Notes: generated by a model not told the origin, from the sequence alone. DNA of 64,000 nt from Actinoplanes sp. L3-i22 (GCF_019704555.1 NZ_AP024745.1:10777501-10841500); one strand, 5' to 3'. Numbered from the stretch's first letter, positions 26,697 through 35,580 are shown. Program-made: numbers and translations.

Positions 26697-27256
26697 GATC
26701 GGCGACCGTACCAAAGAGTGGTCTCGCCATAACGCCGGGTGCGGTCGCCGGAGAGGCCGTCCACCCAGCTCAGCGGCTCCGTCCGAGTCGAACGCTCGAA
26801 CACCACCACCGCGTCCGGGGCCAGCCAGTCGTTGGCGATCAGCTGCTGTTGCACTGTGTCCACCTCGTCACTACCCAGCGCATAGGGCGGGTCGGCGAAG
26901 ACCACGTCGTACGGTCCCCCGGCCGGGGGATCCGCGAGCACCTGCGTCACCTTGCCGGTGACGAGTCGCGCGGCCGGGCCGACACGGAGCGCCACCACGT
27001 TGTCACGGACGACGCGTGCCGCCTTGCTGTCCGATTCGACCAGAAGGACGTGATCGGCACCGCGGGACAGCGCCTCCAGGCCGACCGCGCCGGATCCGGC
27101 ATAGAGGTCGGCGAACCGCGCTCCGGACAGATCCGTCATCGTGTCGAGGGCACTGAAGAAGGCCTCACGAACCCGGTCAGATGTGGGCCGAGTGTTCACA
27201 CCGGACGGAACGGACAGACGCCGCCCGCCATGTGCCCCGGCGATAATCCTCGTCAT
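26693..27256 (-). CDS. rsmD: 16S rRNA (guanine966-N2)-methyltransferase RsmD
   Basis: A SAM-dependent methyltransferase modifying G966 of 16S rRNA. The ATG at 27256 gives 187 residues beginning MTRIIAGAHGGRRL. The SAM loop is FADLYAGSGAVGLEAL near residue 48, and the catalytic motif VVFADPPYALG lies near 118. The frame is open 111 bases further upstream, but MTRIIAG is the conserved beginning. It is coupled to coaD, as in most actinobacteria. Confidence 0.95.
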   Translation of the reverse strand: MTRIIAGAHGGRRLSVPSGVNTRPTSDRVREAFFSALDTMTDLSGARFADLYAGSGAVGLEALSRGADHVLLVESDSKAARVVRDNVVALRVGPAARLVTGKVTQVLADPPAGGPYDVVFADPPYALGSDEVDTVQQQLIANDWLAPDAVVVFERSTRTEPLSWVDGLSGDRTRRYGETTLWYGRRS

Positions 27257-27585
27257 CGTCCACGACGCTAGTGCACCCCAACCGAACGGCCACCAGCGCG
27301 TAAACAATTCCCTCGTCACAGGCACTACGCGCAACGGGACCGTTCCGTTGCAGTGAAAAAAGATCACGGGTTCATAACAAGACCCTTATGTGACGCTGAG
27401 ACGTTTCTTTGATCGCAGGAAGTGGCTAGGGTCGGGCCTCGTTGCGAACGTCCTTCACGGACCGTCCGCAGGCGACGTGGGGAGGCGTCGTCGCAGCCCT
27501 CGCTGATTTTCCATAGCGAGCGGCCGATGTCGCGTTGCCTCCTTGCGCACTCTTCTTCCTGACCCCGTTCCCAGGAGTAAAGCGC
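27257..27585. other. divergent intergenic region rsmD / LALTG surface protein
   Basis: No gene. It must hold the promoters for the minus-strand rsmD operon and for the plus-strand surface-protein gene. Seen: a perfect inverted repeat at 27331-27351, an AT-richer segment at about 27352-27415 that probably contains promoter elements, and a GC-rich leader of about 160 bases before the start at 27586. No known riboswitch was recognised. Confidence 0.5.
27331..27351. promoter_or_regulatory. 7-7-7 inverted repeat, possible operator
   Basis: GCAACGG and CCGTTGC flank a 7-base centre, followed by an A-rich run. The repeat lies 75 bases from the rsmD start and about 235 bases from the surface-protein start. 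The symmetry suits a dimeric regulator; no family could be assigned. Confidence 0.4.
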
Positions 27586-28590
27586 GTGAACCTGTTCAAG
27601 TCCCCCTCTCGTCGGGCCGGCTCCGTCATCGCCGGCACGGCCCTTGGCCTCGTTGGTGTGCTGAGCTCCGCCGTGCCCGCCCTGGCCTGCCACCCCCAGG
27701 CCAACGACACCACCACCTGTGCGAACGCCGACGGCAGCTGGGTCGTCAACTGGAAGGTCTCGACCACCGACAACGCGTTCGGTGACGGCTACGTCAAGTC
27801 GGTCGAGTACACCCCGGACACCAACAACGGCACGGTCTCCTTCGACGGGATCAAGGCCGACGACAAGCTGTCGCACAACGGTCACATCGAGGCGACCCAG
27901 GTTCTGAAGGGCGAGGCCACCACGGCCACCCTCCAGGTCGTCGGCAAGTGGCACAACCGCGGTGGCTGGTTCTACGCCGGCTTCGAAAACGGCCCGGTGA
28001 CGGCCAGCAAGCCGACCAAGCTGTGCGACGGCCAGCAGACCACGCCGCCGCCCACCGAGACCACCACGCCGCCGACCACCACGCCGACGACGGAGCCGAC
28101 CACCACCGCGCCGACGACGGAGCCGACCACCACGGCCCCGACGACCGAGCCGACCACGACCGGCCCGACCACCGCGCCGACGACCGAGCCGACCACGGCC
28201 CCGACCGACACCCCGGTCGTCACCGAGCCGCAGCTGCTCTACGACACCACCTGTGACACCTTCACGGTCGGTATCGAGGTCCCGGCGGACAACACCACCG
28301 ACGTCACCGTCAAGTTCACCCCGACCAAGGGCGACGCCAAGACCGTCACCGCCAAGCCGGGCGAGACCAAGACCGTCGACTTCGACGCGTTCGCGGGCCT
28401 GAAGGTCACCGCCAGCTCCGAGGGCCAGGCCGACACCACCATCGCGTACGAGGCTCCGGCCGACTGTGACGTGCTCGCCCTGACCGGCACGAACACCAGC
28501 ACGATCGCCGGTGGCGCCGTTCTGGTCCTGCTCGTCGGCGCCGGCCTGTTCTTCATGGCCCGCCGCCGCAAGATCCGCTTCACCGCCTGA
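27586..28590 (+). CDS. sortase-anchored surface protein (LALTG motif) 1
   Basis: 334 residues from a GTG with AGGAG upstream. A signal peptide ends at ALA-CHP near residue 31. An exported domain of about 110 residues follows, then a Thr/Pro-rich stalk (repeats of TTEPTTTAP) at about 148-208. Next is a 75-residue domain bounded by Cys in DTTCDTF and ADCDVL. The end is LALTG, a hydrophobic segment and ARRRK, a sorting signal of the LAxTG type used by class E sortases of actinobacteria. The protein is therefore predicted to be covalently linked to peptidoglycan. No sortase gene is in the window. Confidence 0.85.
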   Translation: MNLFKSPSRRAGSVIAGTALGLVGVLSSAVPALACHPQANDTTTCANADGSWVVNWKVSTTDNAFGDGYVKSVEYTPDTNNGTVSFDGIKADDKLSHNGHIEATQVLKGEATTATLQVVGKWHNRGGWFYAGFENGPVTASKPTKLCDGQQTTPPPTETTTPPTTTPTTEPTTTAPTTEPTTTAPTTEPTTTGPTTAPTTEPTTAPTDTPVVTEPQLLYDTTCDTFTVGIEVPADNTTDVTVKFTPTKGDAKTVTAKPGETKTVDFDAFAGLKVTASSEGQADTTIAYEAPADCDVLALTGTNTSTIAGGAVLVLLVGAGLFFMARRRKIRFTA

Positions 28591-28620
28591 TAACTCGGGT
28601 GCTTCACCGCTAGCAGCAAG

Positions 28621-28653
28621 GGGCGCGTCGACTTCCGGTTGGCGCGCCCCTTT
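28621..28653 (+). terminator. intrinsic terminator after surface protein 1
   Basis: GGGCGCG pairs with CGCGCCC around a 15-base loop and is followed by CTTTCC. It starts 30 bases after the stop. The second surface-protein gene begins 35 bases later, so it may have its own promoter or depend on read-through. Confidence 0.65.
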
Positions 28654-28687
28654 CCGTCCCCCCACACACCCCGTACCAGGAGCACGA

Positions 28688-29983
28688 ATGAAGTTCACCC
28701 CCCGTCTGCGGAACGTCGCGGCCCTCGCGGCCGGCGCCCTGCTCAGCCTCGGCAGCCTGGTCGCCTTCGCCGCCCCGGCGCAGGCCGCTGTCGGCTGCAC
28801 CATCGCCGCGAACGCCAAGTTCGAGCACAGCTTCAACGGCCCGGCCGGCACCGCGAGCATCAAGCTGCTGAACGGCCCGATGTGCGAGAACCAGACGGTC
28901 CCGCTGTCGCTGGTCTCCTACACCGCGCCGTCGGCGTCGTTCTCGCTGCCGCAGTACGTGCTGGACAGCTCGACCCAGTACTTCACCTCCACCACCCCGG
29001 AGAAGAACGGCGAGCTGCGGCTGGACTTCACGGTCGCCGTCCCGACCTGTTTCACCCAGGTCGACTTCGTCTTCGGCGACAAGGTCATCAACCCGCTGAC
29101 CGACAAGAGCGACCGGTACAACAACGACAAGGTCGGCAGCCCGGCCGCGCCCGGCTCGCAGTCGACGCCGGCCTCGGGTCAGCCGCAGAACGCCTGGTGG
29201 AACGGGAACAACGGGGACGGCAAGGACGGCGCCTGCAAGGCCGAGCCGGCCGTCGAGGCGATGCCGGACTGTGACGGCAACGTCAAGCTCTCGCTGATCA
29301 ACCGGGACACCAGCGTCACCGCGGTGCGCTTCGAGATCACCGCCGACGGTGGCTACTCCCAGAGCGTGAAGGTCGACAAGAACGCCAAGGGCGACGTCAC
29401 CATCCCGGCCGCCAACGCCAAGGACATCAAGGTCACCGCCGGTGGCAAGGAGCTGTACTCGGGTTCCTGGGCCAAGCCCGCGGAGTGCACCAAGCCCGAG
29501 GTCGGCGCCCCCACGACCGAGATCAAGAGCACCTGTGACTCGCTGACCTTCACCCTGGCGAACCCGGAGAACGGCGCCGAGTCGCTGGGCGCGACCTTCA
29601 CCCCGAACAAGGGCGAGGCGCAGACCGTCAGCGTCAAGGCCGGCCAGACCAAGACCGTGACCTTCCCGGCCGCCGAGGGCCTGACCGTCGCCGTGACCGG
29701 TGACTTCCTCAAGCTGAACGGCGACGTCAAGTGGACCGCGCCGGAGAGCTGCACCACCGCGCCGACCACGGCGCCGACCACCGGCTCGCCGAGCCCGTCG
29801 GCGTCCGCCACCACGGAGACCCCGGGCACCGCGACCCCGTCGACCAGCTCGACCGACGGTGGCGTCCTCGCGCTGACCGGCTCCAACTCCAGCACGATCG
29901 CCGGCGGGGCGGTCCTGCTGGTGCTCGTCGGCGCCGGCCTGTTCTTCATGGCCCGTCGCCGCAAGCTCAACTTCAAGGCCTGA
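28688..29983 (+). CDS. sortase-anchored surface protein (LALTG motif) 2
   Basis: 431 residues from an ATG with AGGAG five bases upstream. Signal peptide ending AQA-AVG near residue 37. A unique domain of about 155 residues follows, then two tandem copies of a Cys-bounded module of about 75 residues (from MPDCDGN and from KSTCDSL). A Ser/Thr/Pro stalk leads to LALTG, a hydrophobic helix and ARRRK. The last module and the whole anchor match those of the gene just upstream, so the two are paralogues by tandem duplication. Predicted cell-wall anchored; function unknown. Confidence 0.85.
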   Translation: MKFTPRLRNVAALAAGALLSLGSLVAFAAPAQAAVGCTIAANAKFEHSFNGPAGTASIKLLNGPMCENQTVPLSLVSYTAPSASFSLPQYVLDSSTQYFTSTTPEKNGELRLDFTVAVPTCFTQVDFVFGDKVINPLTDKSDRYNNDKVGSPAAPGSQSTPASGQPQNAWWNGNNGDGKDGACKAEPAVEAMPDCDGNVKLSLINRDTSVTAVRFEITADGGYSQSVKVDKNAKGDVTIPAANAKDIKVTAGGKELYSGSWAKPAECTKPEVGAPTTEIKSTCDSLTFTLANPENGAESLGATFTPNKGEAQTVSVKAGQTKTVTFPAAEGLTVAVTGDFLKLNGDVKWTAPESCTTAPTTAPTTGSPSPSASATTETPGTATPSTSSTDGGVLALTGSNSSTIAGGAVLLVLVGAGLFFMARRRKLNFKA

Positions 29984-30002
29984 TAGCCCGTAGGCCCTGA
30001 AC

Positions 30003-30035
30003 GAGGGGCGTCGACCTTACCGGTCGGCGCCCCTC
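30003..30035. terminator. hairpin between convergent genes
   Basis: GAGGGGCG pairs with CGCCCCTC, extended inward by a GACC/GGTC pairing. It lies 20 bases after the surface-protein stop and includes the stop region of the convergent DUF952 gene. No T-run follows. Confidence 0.5.
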
Positions 30036-30364
30036 TGCCATGCCGGGAACGACCCGTCGGGCAGCGGCTGGTACTCGTGGACGGCGAGCACGGCGGTGGC
30101 GGGCAGAACGCCGTACACATGCGGGAATTGCCGGCCCGAAGGGTCCGGTGGGCTGCCGTCCTCCCAGATGACCGGGACGTCGACCCGGGACGGGTCGATC
30201 TCCAGCAGGACCAGGTCGGTCCGGCCGCGGTAGAACAGCGTGGCCGGGACGTGCACCCATTCCGGGTCGGAGCAGTGGACGAAGCCCTCGGTGGCAAGCG
30301 AATCAGCGGTGTAACTGTCCGAAACCGACGCCCACACCGAGCGTGGGCAGAGGTGGAAGATCAT
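30017..30364 (-). CDS. DUF952 family protein
   Basis: 115 residues beginning MIFHLCPRSVW, with the DUF952 hallmarks EGFVHCSDPEW (His and Cys), LLEIDPSRV, WEDGSPP and HVYGVLP. Members are small cytosolic proteins of unproven function with an ADP-ribosyltransferase-like fold. The ATG shares an ATGA with the recG stop, so the gene is coupled to recG. Confidence 0.88.
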   Translation of the reverse strand: MIFHLCPRSVWASVSDSYTADSLATEGFVHCSDPEWVHVPATLFYRGRTDLVLLEIDPSRVDVPVIWEDGSPPDPSGRQFPHVYGVLPATAVLAVHEYQPLPDGSFPAWQRGADR

Positions 30365-32544
30365 CCCTTCTCCAAGTACTCGGCGCGGTCCTCGTCGACC
30401 AGCGCGGCCACCGAGGCGGCCAGCGCCGGGTGCGCGGTCAGGTCGGGGTCGTCGCCGACCAGCTCGGCCGCCTCGACCCGGGCTTCCTTGATCAGTTTCT
30501 CGTCCCGCAGCAGCGAGAGCAGCCGCAGGTGGGAATGCTTGCCGGACTGGGACGCGCCCAGCACGTCACCCTCGCGGCGCTGCTCCAGGTCGATCTCGGA
30601 GAGCTTGAAGCCGTCGGTGGTGGAGGCGACCGCGTCGAGCCGCTCGCGCGCGGCCGAGCCCTCCACCGCCTCGGTGTGCAGCAGGCAGACGCCGGGCGCC
30701 GAGCCCCGGCCGACCCGGCCGCGGAGCTGGTGCAGCTGGGAGACGCCGAACCGGTCGGCATCCATGATGATCATGACGGTGGAGTTCGGCACGTCGACGC
30801 CGACCTCGATCACCGTGGTCGCCACCAGCACGTCCAGGTCACCGGCGGCGAAGCCGCGCATCACCGCGTCCTTCTCGTCGGGCGGCATCTTGCCGTGCAG
30901 CATCGCGATCCGCAGGCCCTTCAGATATTCCTGCTCGAGCGCCGGCAGCACCTCGGTGACGGCCAGCGGGGGCCGCCGGGCGGGTTCGTTGTCCGACGGC
31001 GGGGCGGAGTCGTCCTCCGGGCCCTCACCGATCCGGGGACACACCACGTACGCCTGATGGCCGGCCGCGACCTCCTCCTTCACCCGTTTCCACGCGCGAT
31101 CCAGGTAGGCCGGTTTCTCCAGGGCCGGGATCACGTGGGTGGCGATCGGCGAGCGCCCGCGCGGCAGCTGCGACAGCACCGACGTCTCCAGGTCGCCGTA
31201 GACGGTCATCGCGACCGTGCGCGGGATCGGCGTCGCGGTCATCACCAGCACGTGCGGCGGACGGGCCGCCTTGGCGCGCAGCGCGTCCCGCTGCTCCACC
31301 CCGAACCGGTGCTGCTCGTCCACGACCACCAGGCCCAGGTCGTGGAAGTCGACACCCTCGTACAGCAAAGCGTGTGTCCCCACCACGATGCCGGCGGTCC
31401 CGGCCGCGACCTTGGCCAGCGCCGCACGCCGGGCCGCCGCGCCCAGCGAACCGGTGACCAGGGACAACTGCGTGCCGGACGGGTCGCCGTCGAGCTCACC
31501 GGCGCGGCCCAGCGCCCCGAGCTGCGCGCTGATCCCGCGGAAGTGCTGGGTGGCGAGCACCTCGGTGGGGGCGAGCAGCGCGGCCTGGCCGCCGGCGTCG
31601 ACGACCTGGAGCATCGCGCGGACCGAGACCAGCGTCTTGCCCGAGCCCACCTCGCCCTGCAGCAGCCGGTGCATCGGATGCGCCCGGGTCAGGTCGGCGG
31701 CGATCTCCTCGCCGACCGACGCCTGGCCCTCGGTCAACTCGTACGGCAACCCGGCGTCGAACTTGTCCAGCAGCCCGCCCTCGACGCGCGGCCGGGCGGT
31801 GCCGGGCGCGGCCGCGGCCCGGGCCCGGCGCTGCGCCAGGGTCAGCTGGACGGCGAACGCCTCGTCCCACTTCAGCCGGTGTTTCGCCGAGTAGAGCGCG
31901 GCGTCCGAGCTGGGCCGGTGGATCTCCCGCAGGGCGGTGCCGATGCCGACCAGGTTCCGATTCGCCCGGACCGTGGCGGGCATCGGGTCGGCCGGCGGCT
32001 CGAACGTGTCCAGCAGGGTGCGCACGCACTTGGCGATCGTCCAGGTCGGCACGGCCTGGGCGGCCGGGTAGACCGGGATCAGCGCGCCGGCGAACTCCTC
32101 GATCTCCTCGGCCGCCTCGTCCTGCGTCGCGTCCGCCTTGAGCAGCTGATAGGCCGGGCCGTTGAGCTGCCGCTTGCCACGGAAGTCGGTGACCTTGCCG
32201 GCCCACAACCCCCAGCGGCCCCGGGTCAGCTCCCGCTCGCGCCACGCCTGGTTGAAGAACGTGCAGGTCAGGGTGGCACCGGAGCCGTCGCCGATGGTCA
32301 CCTCGAGCATGTTGCCCCGGCGCTGGCGCATCGGCTTGAGACCGATCCCCTGCACCTGGGCCAGCACGGTGACCTGCTCGCCGATCTCCAGCTGGCGCAG
32401 GTCGGTGTGCTCGCCGCGCTCGTCGTAGCGCCGCGGGAAGTGATAGATCAGATCCCCGGCGGTGTGCAGGTCGAGGTGCTCGGCCAGGGCTTTCGCCGTC
32501 TTGCCGCCCAGCACCTTGTCCAACGGTGTGTCGGTCGTGGTCAT
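30361..32544 (-). CDS. recG: ATP-dependent DNA helicase RecG
   Basis: Remodels stalled replication forks and Holliday junctions. The ATG at 32544 has AGGAG five bases upstream and overlaps the DAK2-gene stop (ATGA). The 727 residues hold an N-terminal OB wedge domain (FRGKRQLNGPAYQLL), helicase motif I GEVGSGKT near residue 298, motif II VVDEQHRFG near 408, motif III MTATPIPRT, and motif VI QLRGRVGRGSAPGVC. The open frame continues upstream of the ATG only as an antisense-free overlap with the previous gene in another frame. Confidence 0.97.
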   Translation of the reverse strand: MTTTDTPLDKVLGGKTAKALAEHLDLHTAGDLIYHFPRRYDERGEHTDLRQLEIGEQVTVLAQVQGIGLKPMRQRRGNMLEVTIGDGSGATLTCTFFNQAWRERELTRGRWGLWAGKVTDFRGKRQLNGPAYQLLKADATQDEAAEEIEEFAGALIPVYPAAQAVPTWTIAKCVRTLLDTFEPPADPMPATVRANRNLVGIGTALREIHRPSSDAALYSAKHRLKWDEAFAVQLTLAQRRARAAAAPGTARPRVEGGLLDKFDAGLPYELTEGQASVGEEIAADLTRAHPMHRLLQGEVGSGKTLVSVRAMLQVVDAGGQAALLAPTEVLATQHFRGISAQLGALGRAGELDGDPSGTQLSLVTGSLGAAARRAALAKVAAGTAGIVVGTHALLYEGVDFHDLGLVVVDEQHRFGVEQRDALRAKAARPPHVLVMTATPIPRTVAMTVYGDLETSVLSQLPRGRSPIATHVIPALEKPAYLDRAWKRVKEEVAAGHQAYVVCPRIGEGPEDDSAPPSDNEPARRPPLAVTEVLPALEQEYLKGLRIAMLHGKMPPDEKDAVMRGFAAGDLDVLVATTVIEVGVDVPNSTVMIIMDADRFGVSQLHQLRGRVGRGSAPGVCLLHTEAVEGSAARERLDAVASTTDGFKLSEIDLEQRREGDVLGASQSGKHSHLRLLSLLRDEKLIKEARVEAAELVGDDPDLTAHPALAASVAALVDEDRAEYLEKG

Positions 32545-34112
32545 TCGACTCCTGCCAACAGGTGGTAGCGGGGCTGCCCGCCGGCGTAGCACTGCAACTC
32601 GATGAACGGCCAGGTGCGGTGCACGTGACCGCGGAGGTCCTCCTCCAGCTCGGGCGGGGCGTCCGCGCCGAGGACCAGGGTGACCAGCTCGCCGCCGCCG
32701 CCGAGCATCCGGTCGAGCAGGCGGCGGCTGACCTCGGCCAGATCGGCGCCGATCACGTGCACCTCGCCGTCGACCAGGCCGAGCAGGTCGCCGGCGCGGC
32801 ACGGGCCGGCGATGGTCAGGGCGTCGCGCTGGGCGGTGCAGACCTCGCCGTACCGGCACGCGCCGGCGGCCTCGGCCATCGCGATCACGTCGTCGGTGAA
32901 CGGGCGGCCGTGATCGCGCACCGCGAGGGCGGCCAGGGCCTGCACCGGGGAGCGGGTCGGCACCACGCTGACCCGGACGCCGGTCGCCTCCGCCTCGCGG
33001 GCCGCGGAGACCGCCACGGCCTGCGTGTTCGCGTCGTTGGGCAGCAGCACCACCGCGGCGGCGCCGCAGGCGTGGATCGCGGCCAGCATCTCGGCGGTGG
33101 ACGGGTTCCGATCCACCACCAGCGCGCCCTCGGCCTCGAAGAGCGCGGTCAGCCCGTCGCCGGCGGCCACCACGACCGCGCCCCGGGAATCGGCGCTCGG
33201 CCGCTTCTCGTCCAGCGGGGTGACCCGGATCCGGAAGGGCCGCCCGGCCTCGACGCCGGCCTCGATGGCCGGGCCGATCTCGGCGACGTGGACGTGCACG
33301 TTCCACGTGCCGTCCCCGGTGCCGACCACGACCAGCGAGTCCCCCAGCCCGGCCAGCACGTCGCGGAGCTTCTCGACCGCCGCGGGGGTGGCGTCGAGCA
33401 GATACTGCACCTCGTAGCCGAAGCCGGTGCAGTCGTCGTGCTCGTGCGGCGCGGGGGCAGTCACGACCGGCAGCGGCGGCGTCTCGAACGCGCTCTCCTC
33501 CACGGTGTCGACCAGCGCGTCCAGAAGCACGCAGAGGCCGCGGCCGCCGGCATCCACCACCCCGGCCCGGGCGAGCGCCGGGAGCTGCTGAGGCGTGCGA
33601 TCCAGGGCCTCGGCGGCGGCCCGCGCGGCGGCTCGCGCCACGGCCACCAGGTTGTCCGACTTGATCCGGCCGGCCCCCTCGGCGGCGGCGGCCACCACGG
33701 ACAGCACGGTGCCCTCGACCGGGCGGGCGACCGCGCCGTACGCCGCGTCGGTGGCCTGCCGCAGCGCGCGGGCCAGCTCGCCGCCGCGGACCGTGACCGC
33801 GCTGGCGAACGAGTCGGCCATGCCGCGCAGGATCTGCGAGACGATCACGCCGGAGTTGCCGCGGGCGCCGAGCAGGGCGCCGCGCGCCATCCGGCCCATC
33901 AGCCGGCCGAGCGGGGTGCGCGGCTCATCCAGCAGGGCGGACTCGATCGCCTCCTGCGCGGCGGTGAGGGTGAGGACCAGGTTGGTCCCGGTGTCGCCAT
34001 CGGGGACGGGGTAGACGTTCAGGTCGTCGATTTCACGCTGGTGGGCCCGGAGAGCCTCCAGCCCACCGTCGCACCAGCGGTGCACGGCAGCGGCATCGAG
34101 GGTCTCCAGCAC
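32541..34112 (-). CDS. DAK2 domain protein (YloV/FakA-like)
   Basis: 523 residues. The N-terminal DAK2 domain has VYPVPDGDTGTNL with the metal-binding aspartates and GARGNSGVIVSQILRG. A middle domain and a C-terminal DegV-like region follow. FakA of Staphylococcus is the kinase half of fatty-acid kinase; no FakB is visible here, so the substrate is uncertain. The mycobacterial equivalents (Rv2974c/Rv2975c) also sit beside recG and rpmB. Lies upstream of recG with an ATGA overlap and divergent from rpmB. Confidence 0.88.
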   Translation of the reverse strand: MLETLDAAAVHRWCDGGLEALRAHQREIDDLNVYPVPDGDTGTNLVLTLTAAQEAIESALLDEPRTPLGRLMGRMARGALLGARGNSGVIVSQILRGMADSFASAVTVRGGELARALRQATDAAYGAVARPVEGTVLSVVAAAAEGAGRIKSDNLVAVARAAARAAAEALDRTPQQLPALARAGVVDAGGRGLCVLLDALVDTVEESAFETPPLPVVTAPAPHEHDDCTGFGYEVQYLLDATPAAVEKLRDVLAGLGDSLVVVGTGDGTWNVHVHVAEIGPAIEAGVEAGRPFRIRVTPLDEKRPSADSRGAVVVAAGDGLTALFEAEGALVVDRNPSTAEMLAAIHACGAAAVVLLPNDANTQAVAVSAAREAEATGVRVSVVPTRSPVQALAALAVRDHGRPFTDDVIAMAEAAGACRYGEVCTAQRDALTIAGPCRAGDLLGLVDGEVHVIGADLAEVSRRLLDRMLGGGGELVTLVLGADAPPELEEDLRGHVHRTWPFIELQCYAGGQPRYHLLAGVE

Positions 34113-34226
34113 GCGAAAATCGTACTAACCACCCCTGACAATCGCTGGGTACGCACCCTGACCGGGGGCGATTGGGTGTTCGCCCACCCGGTCGGGTAAG
34201 CTCGCCGGGTTGCCTGGCGAGTCTTG

Positions 34227-34265
34227 CTCCTGGGCCTTTTCAGATCTTCGAATCAAACCCAGGAG
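34227..34265 (+). promoter_or_regulatory. rpmB leader hairpin covering the ribosome binding site
   Basis: CTCCTGGG at 34227-34234 pairs perfectly with CCCAGGAG at 34258-34265. The 3' arm contains the AGGAG ribosome site of rpmB, whose GTG follows six bases later. The 23-base loop contains a small AGATCT palindrome. Such folding would hide the ribosome site, as in autoregulated ribosomal protein leaders. Confidence 0.55.
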
Positions 34266-34271
34266 TATCCC

Positions 34272-34463
34272 GTGGCTAGCGTGTGCGACGTCTGTGGCAA
34301 GGGACCGGGCTTCGGCCACAACGTGTCCTTCTCGCACCGGCGGACCAACCGCCGCTGGAACCCGAACATCCAGTCGGTGCGTACCCCGGCCGGTGGCGGG
34401 ACGACCAAGAAGCTCAAGGTCTGCACCTCGTGCATCAAGGCCGGCAAGGTCACCCGCGCCTGA
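34272..34463 (+). CDS. rpmB: 50S ribosomal protein L28
   Basis: 63 residues from a GTG with AGGAG six bases before it. It begins [22 protein letters not shown] and ends [15 protein letters not shown]. Two CxxC pairs (CDVC, CTSC) make this the zinc-ribbon form, like L32 in this window; many actinobacteria also carry zinc-free paralogues elsewhere. The 5' leader may control translation, and a strong terminator follows, so this is a single-gene transcript. Confidence 0.97.
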   Translation: MASVCDVCGKGPGFGHNVSFSHRRTNRRWNPNIQSVRTPAGGGTTKKLKVCTSCIKAGKVTRA

Positions 34464-34481
34464 GCTGACAGCTTTGCGGAC

Positions 34482-34511
34482 AGCCGCCTGGTCATCGACC
34501 AGGCGGCTTTT
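34482..34511 (+). terminator. intrinsic terminator of rpmB
   Basis: AGCCGCCTGGTC pairs perfectly with GACCAGGCGGCT around a 3-base loop and is followed by TTTTCT. It starts 18 bases after the rpmB stop and 21 bases from the convergent acetyltransferase gene. Confidence 0.9.
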
Positions 34512-34531
34512 CTCTGTCCTTTTGGAAAAAA

Positions 34532-34996
34532 TCAGATCTTCTTTGCGTACGACAACACGCCGTCATGCCCCTTGTAATACCCGAAGTCCTCGATCCGCTC
34601 GTACCCCGCGGACTCGTACAGCGCGATCGCCTCGGGCTGCTTGTCACCGGTCTCCAGGATCACCCGCACGCAGCCGGCCGCCCGCGCGGACTCCTCCAGG
34701 GCGCCCAGGATCCGCCGGGCCACGCCCTGACCCCGCGCCTCGGGCCGGGTGAACATCCGCTTCAGCTCCGCGTCGGTGCCGTGCCGGCGCCAGCCCGCAC
34801 TGCCCACGATCCGGTCGTCCTCGGCCCGGACGGCGACCAGGAAGTCACCGGCCGGCGGCCGGAAGTCGGCCGCCGTGATCGGGGTGTCGTCGCCACTGCC
34901 GCCGTACCGCTCGGAGAGGTCGCGCATGTTCTCCGCGACCAGCTCCGCCACGCCCGGCTCGTCGAACCGGGCTGTTCTGATCTTGATCTGTCCCAC
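34532..34996 (-). CDS. GNAT-family N-acetyltransferase
   Basis: 154 residues from a GTG at 34996. The acetyl-CoA motif A reads RMFTRPEARGQGVARRILGALE (R-G-Q-G-V-A pattern, within residues 90-112), followed by VILETGDKQPEAIALYESAGY. The substrate is not predictable. No strong ribosome site is visible; the frame stays open upstream into the next gene, but the conserved fold begins at IKIRTARF. Lies 23 bases after the DUF4304-like gene. Confidence 0.85.
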   Translation of the reverse strand: MGQIKIRTARFDEPGVAELVAENMRDLSERYGGSGDDTPITAADFRPPAGDFLVAVRAEDDRIVGSAGWRRHGTDAELKRMFTRPEARGQGVARRILGALEESARAAGCVRVILETGDKQPEAIALYESAGYERIEDFGYYKGHDGVLSYAKKI

Positions 34997-35019
34997 CCGG
35001 CCAGCGTAGAACGCCGCGG

Positions 35020-35580
35020 TCAGGCCTTGGTGGCCGCGTAGCCCCGGATCACATCCGCGATCTCGCCCACGCCCGGGTTCGCCCGGACCTGCTCGGCGAA
35101 CAGGCTCTCCAGCTCGGCGGAGGGCCCGTTCTCGGCGAGGATCCAGGCCCGCATCCGCCAGGCTCCGCCGCCGAAGATCTCCTCCAGGCGGCTGTCCAGC
35201 TCGGTGCGGTCGAGCAGCCCGACAAGGCCGGGCAGCACCTCGTCGAGCTGGGTGACCACGGCGTCCAGGACATGGGTCATGGTCGCCTCGTTGACGATCC
35301 GCCAGCTGTCCTCGTACGGACTGACCGGCCCGATCCGGGTGAGCAGCCGCCCCGTCTCGGCCTGGAGGTGCTCCCACGTCGGATTCAGCAAGAGGAAGAC
35401 GTTGACGAAGAAGCGCGCCTCGTCGTCGGTCCACAGCTTGGCCTGCTGAAACTCGACGATCAGCGCGTCCCGGTGCTCCGAGAAGCGGCGGAACGTCCAC
35501 TCGTCGGCCTCGAACCCCTGCCCGGCCAGGTAACCACCGAGCCGGACCGCGAACTCGTCGAGCAGCGCCTCGGCGTCCAT
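35020..35580 (-). CDS. DUF4304-like hypothetical protein
   Basis: 186 residues from an ATG at 35580 that overlaps the thiL stop by one base (TGATG). The N-terminal part (LGGYLAGQGFEADEWTFRRF) resembles DUF4304 proteins, small cytosolic proteins often encoded singly or as immunity-like partners of unknown role. No membrane segment, no catalytic motif. Translational coupling to thiL suggests co-expression but not shared function. Confidence 0.65.
   Translation of the reverse strand: MDAEALLDEFAVRLGGYLAGQGFEADEWTFRRFSEHRDALIVEFQQAKLWTDDEARFFVNVFLLLNPTWEHLQAETGRLLTRIGPVSPYEDSWRIVNEATMTHVLDAVVTQLDEVLPGLVGLLDRTELDSRLEEIFGGGAWRMRAWILAENGPSAELESLFAEQVRANPGVGEIADVIRGYAATKA

Noticed and set aside
27420..27585. 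Possible riboswitch in the long leader of surface protein 1
   Set aside because: Some local pairing is possible, but no conserved core of a known riboswitch class was recognised.
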